Source: a virus. Taken from it: DNA of 29,088 bases. Positions within the stretch are counted from its first letter, which is position 1. Each line of letters starts with the position of its first letter. The stretch is from IMG/VR virus record IMGVR_UViG_3300032116_001000, positions 1 to 29,088 of that record. One strand, written 5' to 3'. The translations under genes and the position numbers were made by a program. The notes under the pieces were generated by a model. The model saw only the letters and a list, made by a program, of their open reading frames with translations. It had not been told where the DNA came from and ran no database searches. Positions 24,536 to 29,088 of this stretch are shown here, piece after piece.

Positions 24536-24556
24536 GGCCCTCCTTTCGAAGGGCCT
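24535..24556 (-). terminator. Intrinsic terminator behind the tail tube gene
   Basis: On the minus strand AGGCCCUUC, loop GAAA and GGAGGGCCU form a 9-bp stem with one U-G wobble. TTGTCTTTTTAACC follows. The wobble would be a C-A mismatch on the plus strand, so the hairpin is built for minus-strand RNA. Confidence 0.88.
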
Positions 24557-24577
24557 GTGCCTAATTCTAAAATCGAA

Positions 24578-25252
24578 TTACGCTACAATGCGGTCAACGA
24601 TTCTACCATATGTATCTGAGTAACGTGGATCACCCAAGAGACGGAATGTCACTGGGAATCTAGTTGCCTCGTTACGGGTCAAAGCATGCTCAGATGCTTC
24701 TACTGAAAGAACACGACGTGCGTAGTAAATACGCTCACGGTCTTTAGCTACTCCGCCTACGGTTGCGCCTGGGGCGTTACCAACTGCGACGAATTGACGT
24801 TCTGTTGGTTCTGCGTTAAGAGCACCGATTGATAAGTCCAAACGTGAGTCTGGGACTGCATCGTATGTCTTTAGGTCATCCTCGGATGCACCGAATACGA
24901 CTAGAAGGTTACGAAGTGTACCTTCTGTAAGTGTTGTTGAAAGCATAACACGTTGTGAAGACTTGAAAAGTTTTGCAACGTCTAACTGTTGATCAACTTC
25001 TACCTCACCGTATGTTGGTTCATACATAACTCTTAGACCATCAGATGTAAATCCTACCTCTGACCATTTTGTTGAGTCAAGTGCTCCTCCAGTACCTGTT
25101 GAAGCTGCGTATGATCCTGTTGGTTGTGGTGATACTGTGAATGGATCTAATCCATCTTGGTATGCATCTGTCCAATCAGCTGATGTTGAATCTTTTTTTG
25201 ATATATAAATTCTAGCTGCACCAATAATAATATTACGAACATTAGTTGCCAT
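24578..25252 (-). CDS. Major tail (tube) protein
   Basis: A 224-aa protein that would form the hexameric rings of the tail tube. Diagnostic points are its place before the chaperones, its size, and the sequence style (MATNVRNIIIGAARIYISKK, then WSEVGFTSDGLRVMYEP with EVDQQLDVAKL and SVEASEHALTRNEATRFPV). Arginines are mostly CGT/CGC (13 of 17) and the G+C is visibly higher than in neighbours, a sign of strong expression. ATG 25252 has a long ribosome site AAGGAGGAGGTGA. A candidate promoter lies at 25313-25341 and a terminator at 24535-24556, so it may be a single-gene unit. Confidence 0.92.
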   Translation of the reverse strand: MATNVRNIIIGAARIYISKKDSTSADWTDAYQDGLDPFTVSPQPTGSYAASTGTGGALDSTKWSEVGFTSDGLRVMYEPTYGEVEVDQQLDVAKLFKSSQRVMLSTTLTEGTLRNLLVVFGASEDDLKTYDAVPDSRLDLSIGALNAEPTERQFVAVGNAPGATVGGVAKDRERIYYARRVLSVEASEHALTRNEATRFPVTFRLLGDPRYSDTYGRIVDRIVA

Positions 25253-25312
25253 TTATTTTATTTCACCTCCTCCTTTTTATGGAATGTGGCTTGCGGCATT
25301 TCCTCATATCTA

Positions 25313-25341
25313 ATCATAGCCGAATCAGCCTTATTAGGCAA
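25313..25341 (-). promoter_or_regulatory. Candidate promoter for the tail tube gene
   Basis: TTGCCT (25336-25341) and TATGAT (25313-25318) are separated by 17 bases, and the -35 box lies within the 3' end of the tail terminator gene. Matches are 4/6 and 5/6. Together with the terminator it would give the tube gene its own transcript. Confidence 0.5.
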
Positions 25342-25861
25342 ATCTTCCGCTCTGGTCTAAATCTCTGGAATAAGAGTAAGTTATTGCTATATCTGCTTCC
25401 AGACGCCCTGCCAATTCTTCTGCTGGGTTGGGTGAATTTGCTTCAGCCAGGGTAAAGTAATGGTATTTGAAAGGAGTTGTTGGGTCCAGGTTTTTTGCGT
25501 AGGAATTCATAGTTTTGGCACTGTCGTCAAATCTTCTAAATAAATCTACCATAAGGTTAGTTATTGTTATTACGGTGTTATATGAATTTGCATATATTTT
25601 AAATGTTAATCTTTCATGGCATATAAACCAATCCGTATCATATCCCACTATATCCAAATCATAAACGATGTATGGCAGTGGAGTTTCTCTATTAACAACA
25701 AACTTATTTTTAAAAGTATCCTGCTCTTGAATTGGTATGATTGGTATATAACTAACGTTATTTTCTCTATAGTCAGAAGCAGTCAATATTCCAGCAGCTT
25801 GTAGTTCTGCCCATAACAACTTTCTTACTTCCCATACAGCACCTTTACTATAATCAGCCAA
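25334..25861 (-). CDS. Tail terminator / tail completion protein
   Basis: A 175-aa protein with a helical N-terminus (VWEVRKLLWAELQAAGIL) and a centre (TPLPYIVYDLDIVGYDTDWF, ERLTFKIYANSYNTVITITN, LMVDLFRRFDD) like tail-terminator proteins that cap the tube at the neck. It lies between the gp10-like neck protein and the tail tube gene, the usual position. ATG 25861 overlaps the upstream gene by eight bases, so translation is coupled. No enzymatic motif is present. Assignment is by pattern plus synteny. Confidence 0.8.
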   Translation of the reverse strand: MADYSKGAVWEVRKLLWAELQAAGILTASDYRENNVSYIPIIPIQEQDTFKNKFVVNRETPLPYIVYDLDIVGYDTDWFICHERLTFKIYANSYNTVITITNLMVDLFRRFDDSAKTMNSYAKNLDPTTPFKYHYFTLAEANSPNPAEELAGRLEADIAITYSYSRDLDQSGRFA

Positions 25862-26603
25862 TTATTTCACCATCCAATAATGCGTAGGCTTTTGTTACTT
25901 GCCTAATATGTCTTGCGGTATTTGCAGTAGCAATTCCAGCCATCATAGATTTTGATGATCCAGACAGCCCAAGTATTGTTTGTGAGGCTGCCATCCTTTG
26001 TGCAAGCTCCAGTCTTTTTATTATTCCAGATGCCTCTATATCAATATTTAAATTATTTGAAATCTTAAACCTGTCCATGGTTTTACCGAACGCTCCACGA
26101 ACTTGTTTACCACCAGGAGACTTAACAACAACAGATCTACCTTTTGGAATAAATACTGGATCCCCGCTTGAGGAATAAAAAAATAAAGCTTCTGCTTTTT
26201 TAGGAGTTATTCTTACAGATCTTCCTTTTTCCATAACATCTGCTTTAAATGTAAACTTACTTCTTCTTGATGTTCCATTTTTAATTGGTACAAAAGTTCT
26301 GGATTGTTTAAAGTTTGTAGAAAGTGTAATAGTTCCTGTTTTATATGTTGAGTTTAGCTTCCACAACCTACCTAATGGTTTACCAACCTGGTTCCATTCA
26401 TATACGTGATGCATTGATGATGGGCTAAGTCTAGCCTCTGTATCAATAAATCTAGACAATGATCTGTGTGCAATTGCTGTAATTGCAACTCCTATTTCAT
26501 TATTTACGGCAGGGGTATTTGGAGCCTGTGCAATGCCTTGCATATAGGCTGTTGCATTTTGTATTATATTTGATGCATCGGATTTTATATTAAGTGAGGG
26601 CAT
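25854..26603 (-). CDS. Neck protein, HK97 gp10-like
   Basis: About 249 aa from ATG 26603, preceded by GAGGAG eleven bases upstream. An ATG at 26636 is in frame but lacks a ribosome site and would lengthen the overlap with the stopper gene. The body is basic and mixed (MHHVYEWNQVGKPLGRLWKL, KNGTSRRSKFTFKADVMEKG, PGGKQVRGAFGKTMDRFK), with a helical C-terminus (LAQRMAASQTILGLSGSS). Proteins of this type join head and tail or help complete the tail end. The family name is a moderate-confidence call from order (adaptor, stopper, gp10-like, terminator, tube). Confidence 0.72.
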   Translation of the reverse strand: MPSLNIKSDASNIIQNATAYMQGIAQAPNTPAVNNEIGVAITAIAHRSLSRFIDTEARLSPSSMHHVYEWNQVGKPLGRLWKLNSTYKTGTITLSTNFKQSRTFVPIKNGTSRRSKFTFKADVMEKGRSVRITPKKAEALFFYSSSGDPVFIPKGRSVVVKSPGGKQVRGAFGKTMDRFKISNNLNIDIEASGIIKRLELAQRMAASQTILGLSGSSKSMMAGIATANTARHIRQVTKAYALLDGEIIG

Positions 26604-27021
26604 TCTGAATGTCGCTCCTCTGTAAAGTACTTTCATACTCTAAGGTCTGTCCAAACCCGTCAATTATTGGAGTGGATCCTACCACTTCAAATATGGTTGC
26701 TGGGCTTCCAGAAATTTCTGCCTCTTCCCAAATAACATTGTCGTCTAAATCTCTTACATTGCTAATCTTTGCATTTCTTGGAAGTTTAGAAAGTGTGTTT
26801 ACTTTAATAATTTCTTCAACCATATACCTTGAATCTACAGTTCTATCATTGGATGGACTTCTAACTCCAGTAGAAATTATAGACTTTGCAAGACATGGTA
26901 TGGTTTCTGTGTATGCCCATTGACGTCTTATCTCTCCGCTGTTGGGATCCTGTGAGATCTGTACACGATAAATATCTAACTTCATGGCATATTTAGCCTC
27001 TACAGCAAAATACCCGATCAT
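26590..27021 (-). CDS. Head-to-tail stopper
   Basis: A 143-aa protein of the SPP1 gp16/HK97-type head-closure group. It has a beta-rich core (KLDIYRVQISQDPNSGEIRR, IPCLAKSIISTGVR, SRYMVEEIIKVNTLSKLPRN, WEEAEISGSPATIFEVVG). It would plug the portal channel once DNA is packaged. ATG 27021 overlaps the adaptor stop (TAATG). An in-frame ATG at 26985 with AGAGG eleven bases upstream is an alternative start giving MKLDIYRVQ. It sits directly behind the adaptor gene, as in most siphoviruses. Confidence 0.82.
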   Translation of the reverse strand: MIGYFAVEAKYAMKLDIYRVQISQDPNSGEIRRQWAYTETIPCLAKSIISTGVRSPSNDRTVDSRYMVEEIIKVNTLSKLPRNAKISNVRDLDDNVIWEEAEISGSPATIFEVVGSTPIIDGFGQTLEYESTLQRSDIQNALT

Positions 27022-27950
27022 TAGATTACCGCCATGCTTGTAGACTTGTACTCATCTAGGAGCTTGTCTACATAGAAATTACCTGTTCCCCTAAATGCTA
27101 ATTTTGATAGCTCTATGTCAGTATCGCCGAATGATATGTTCTGTACGTATCGGGCTCTCCAAATATTATCTTTACCAAAATAATCTTTCATTAGCATTAG
27201 TGCTGCCAATTGAACTTTTTCTGGAACTGATTTCCACCCAAATACGCCAGTTATATCATACTTGTATCCATTTAAAAAACTACCTTTAGAAGGGTAAACT
27301 AGGTCTTTTTGACCACCCTCAGATATATCATCAGTAGAGTAAATTCTTATAGAATGATTCGTTTCAGTTATTTCTATTGGGTATCCAAATACGTTTATAT
27401 TGCTTGCCGTATTAACAACAACCTTGTTGTTTTCTTTTAGTTGGCTAAAAGATATAATTCTTTCCCCAAGGAATAGGACATCTGAATCTTGACCGTATGC
27501 TGTTATAGTACCGTCATATTTTCCAAATTTATGGCCAGTATAATTTTCAATCATAAACCTAGCAAACCTTTCGGCTTCGGCTAAGTCATGAAATGGTTTA
27601 TAGTTAGCATCACCTATTTCTCTACCTATATGTAACTTTGTGTAAGCCTCGGATATAGATATATATGGAGTTACCACATTATAATAATTAATACTTTGCA
27701 TAACGTTTCCGTCTACAGCATATGACCATACAGCCTTTATTGTTTTATCAACAGTTAGATAATTGTCTAATATTGAAAATCCATAATGACCTTCGTCATC
27801 TAGCTCTGGCTCTGCAAAAGCGTTGAACAATTGAACATCCGTTGTACCATCATATATGGTAACAACTGGATTTGTATCTGTTGCTCTTAACTCACCGTCT
27901 TCATATACATCTAAGTATATTTTTTGGGTAAGGCCTGTGTATAACTCCAT
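27021..27950 (-). CDS. Head-to-tail adaptor with an N-terminal Ig-like domain
   Basis: A 309-aa protein. Residues of about 1-95 look like a beta-sandwich domain (KIYLDVYEDGELRATDTNPV, TIKAVWSYAVDGNVMQ). The rest resembles gp15/gp6-type adaptors: ISISEAYTKLHIGREIGD, DLAEAERFARFMIENYTGHK, and a C-terminal helix (VPEKVQLAALMLMKDYFGKD) before a surface loop. It would sit below the portal. The added N-terminal domain makes it longer than plain adaptors. ATG 27950 has no close ribosome site, and a small inverted repeat (CAGGA, TCCTG) lies over the preceding stop, so expression probably depends on coupling to the upstream gene. Confidence 0.82.
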   Translation of the reverse strand: MELYTGLTQKIYLDVYEDGELRATDTNPVVTIYDGTTDVQLFNAFAEPELDDEGHYGFSILDNYLTVDKTIKAVWSYAVDGNVMQSINYYNVVTPYISISEAYTKLHIGREIGDANYKPFHDLAEAERFARFMIENYTGHKFGKYDGTITAYGQDSDVLFLGERIISFSQLKENNKVVVNTASNINVFGYPIEITETNHSIRIYSTDDISEGGQKDLVYPSKGSFLNGYKYDITGVFGWKSVPEKVQLAALMLMKDYFGKDNIWRARYVQNISFGDTDIELSKLAFRGTGNFYVDKLLDEYKSTSMAVI

Positions 27951-27955
27951 TTAAA

Positions 27956-28348
27956 TCAGGAATAAAACTCCTGAACCTCCTTGGGTGTAGCTAGCCTAAA
28001 TCCTTCTTGGCTATCAAAAATTTCCTGGGCCTTTGACTCAGACATAACAATAAATGGATTTTCCTTTGTAAAGGTAAACTCGTTTACATCATATCTAGGA
28101 TTCATTCGCTCCATCTTTACTAAAACTTGACCATCTGTTGGGGCCTCTGGCGCAACTTTAACTTTACCAGGTGCCAGCTCTGGATCGACCTTTTCGGCAT
28201 TTGAAAACTTGTCATACATTTCAAAGCTTATGCCCTCTTCTGTAAGAAGTGCAACTAGGTCGGCTTTATTATTTGCAGTTTGGTGATCTACAGCGAAGGT
28301 TTCTGCTACCTTTTGAAGCTCCTCAAGCCTCATATTATTGAAAGACAT
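27956..28348 (-). CDS. SAP/LEM-like head-module protein
   Basis: A 130-aa protein. Residues of about 6-40 (MRLEELQKVAETFAVDHQ, NNKADLVALLTEEGI) match the two-helix SAP/HeH/LEM pattern, often linked to nucleic-acid or protein binding. The remainder is acidic and beta-rich (VLVKMERMNPRYDVNEFTFT, LATPKEVQEFY). It is the first gene after the capsid terminator. ATG 28348 has GAGAGGAG five bases before it and an extended -10 upstream. Genes with this fold are common just behind phage capsid genes. The exact role is unknown. Confidence 0.78.
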   Translation of the reverse strand: MSFNNMRLEELQKVAETFAVDHQTANNKADLVALLTEEGISFEMYDKFSNAEKVDPELAPGKVKVAPEAPTDGQVLVKMERMNPRYDVNEFTFTKENPFIVMSESKAQEIFDSQEGFRLATPKEVQEFYS

Positions 28349-28376
28349 TAATTCTCCTCTCGTCTTTTCTTTACTA

Positions 28377-28385
28377 ATTATAGCA
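28377..28385 (-). promoter_or_regulatory. Extended -10 promoter behind the capsid terminator
   Basis: TGCTATAAT is a perfect extended -10 (TATAAT at 28377-28382), about 16 bases after the capsid hairpin and about 29 bases before the next ATG. No -35 box is visible at 16-18 bases, as is usual for extended -10 promoters. Confidence 0.6.
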
Positions 28386-28400
28386 TCAAAAATGACTAAA

Positions 28401-28422
28401 GGGGAGCCCTTTCGGACTCCCC
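28401..28422 (-). terminator. Intrinsic terminator behind the capsid gene
   Basis: On the minus strand GGGGAGUCC, loop GAAA and GGGCUCCCC form a 9-bp stem with one U-G wobble. TTTAGTCATTTTTGA follows. The plus strand would have a C-A mismatch at the wobble position. Confidence 0.88.
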
Positions 28423-28449
28423 AATAGACTATTTAGTTTTTAAGGGTTG

Positions 28450-29088
28450 TTAGGCTGAAACTTTTACGTTCTTAACCACAACAAATGCCTCTGGATTCTC
28501 AATTGCACACCCTGTTCTGATGAACATTGTGTATTCAATTGTGTCCTTCTTTGGCTTGAACTCACGGTAAACTTGAATTTCACGCTTTACACCAACAACA
28601 AAGTTGTTAGCGAAAGACAAGTGAATGTCTCCATGTTGTCCTGTTGCACCTGAGTAATCACCAGTACGAGTTTCATCAATTAGAGGAACCTCAACTACTG
28701 GAATACCGAATGCGAATGGGATTACACCGCCTGGTGCACCTGCTGGTCCGTTTGGATTTCCACGAAGAATTGAAGATGCAATGTCTTCTGGAGTTCCACC
28801 GTTACCGATAGATGTCAAGCTGTATAGATAATCCTGTACTAGGTTTGAACCTGTAAAGAAACGTAGCTCATTACGACGTTGCTTGTACTTACGTGGCAAT
28901 GCCTTAATTGCGCTGTTGAATACTGCCTTGCTGATTGTTGCACCACCAGCGTTTACGACGTTAGCACTTGATAGCGCTAATGCACGGAAACCTGCGAATG
29001 CTGACATCAAACCAGTTCCAGTTCCAAGACCGTTGATCAAAAGATCTTCGATGTCGTTACCAGCCTGTGTTGCCATCAGACGTGCAAT
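28450..29088 (-). CDS. Major capsid protein, HK97-type, C-terminal part
   Basis: At least 212 codons of the capsid gene, open to the window edge (the four codons before the internal ATG at 29076 are in frame), so the true N-terminus lies outside. Visible segments are NDIEDLLINGLGTGTG (spine-helix/loop region of HK97 folds), NELRFFTGSNLVQDYLYSLT, a proline- and glycine-rich loop (NPNGPAGAPGG) and a C-terminal beta domain (VEVPLIDETRTGDYSG, YTMFIRTGCAIENPEA). Arginines are nearly all CGT (11 of 12 counted), unlike the AGA/AGG of neighbours. A terminator follows within 30 bases of the stop. Capsid identity comes from this pattern plus position before the adaptor. Confidence 0.9.
   Translation of the reverse strand: MARLMATQAGNDIEDLLINGLGTGTGLMSAFAGFRALALSSANVVNAGGATISKAVFNSAIKALPRKYKQRRNELRFFTGSNLVQDYLYSLTSIGNGGTPEDIASSILRGNPNGPAGAPGGVIPFAFGIPVVEVPLIDETRTGDYSGATGQHGDIHLSFANNFVVGVKREIQVYREFKPKKDTIEYTMFIRTGCAIENPEAFVVVKNVKVSA

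Noticed and set aside
1-29088. tRNA genes, CRISPR arrays, insertion sequences, integrase or attachment sites
   Set aside because: Gaps between genes are all under about 110 bases and hold only promoters, hairpins and ribosome sites. No repeats or cloverleaf sequences were noticed by eye.

Overview
The window is a 29 kb segment of a double-stranded DNA tailed phage (or phage-derived prophage or contig). Every gene I can support lies on the minus strand, so genes are read from right to left. The tail module has a tail tube gene, a recoded pair of tail-assembly chaperone genes and a very long tape measure gene. No sheath or contractile baseplate gene is visible, so the particle is probably siphovirus-like, with a tail of about 270 nm if the usual 0.15 nm per tape-measure residue applies. 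The DNA is AT-rich (roughly 35-40% G+C by eye). The gene set and order resemble large actinobacteriophages: head-tail genes, tail genes, FN3/S74 fibre, metallophosphoesterase, DnaB, DnaG, gp32-like SSB, then DnaE. The low G+C would suit a low-GC, perhaps aquatic, actinobacterial host. That host call is inference only.

Right part (29088 to about 23800): the C-terminal part of an HK97-type major capsid protein, cut by the window edge, is followed by a terminator and an extended -10 promoter. Next come a SAP/LEM-like small protein, a head-tail adaptor, a stopper, a gp10-like neck protein and a tail terminator. The tail tube gene then has its own candidate promoter and terminator. The next unit opens with the chaperones, and a -1 frameshift on A AAT TTA is predicted to fuse chaperone frames 1 and 2.

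Middle (23774 to about 9070): the tape measure (1806 aa), a distal-tail-like protein, a large hub/minor tail protein (1126 aa) with lectin-like domains, an acidic linker protein, a 325-318 aa tail protein, a fibre with FN3 domains and a C-terminal S74 chaperone/peptidase, a 54-aa coiled-coil ORF, two further tail or accessory proteins and a small HNH endonuclease. Most junctions are ATGA, TAATG or similar overlaps, which implies translational coupling.

Left part (9016 to 1): a good sigma70-like promoter opens a replication module. It holds a metallophosphoesterase, a zinc ribbon, an HTH/AT-hook protein, a histone-H1-like lysine-rich protein, a conserved small protein, a candidate helicase loader, DnaB-type helicase, an unknown protein, a CHC2/TOPRIM primase, a gp32-like SSB with its own promoter and 3' hairpin, a DnaE-type polymerase whose PHP site looks catalytically complete, and the start of an unknown gene.

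The most notable observations are the frameshift signal in the chaperone genes and three GAAA-capped hairpins placed exactly after the three genes expected to be most highly expressed (capsid, tail tube, SSB). Also notable are promoters packed directly behind two of those hairpins, capsid/tube-specific arginine codon use, the intact PHP proofreading site and an SSB leader that may act as an autoregulatory operator. I found no tRNA, rRNA, CRISPR, insertion sequence, attachment site or real plus-strand gene. No stretch over 300 bases lacks a gene.
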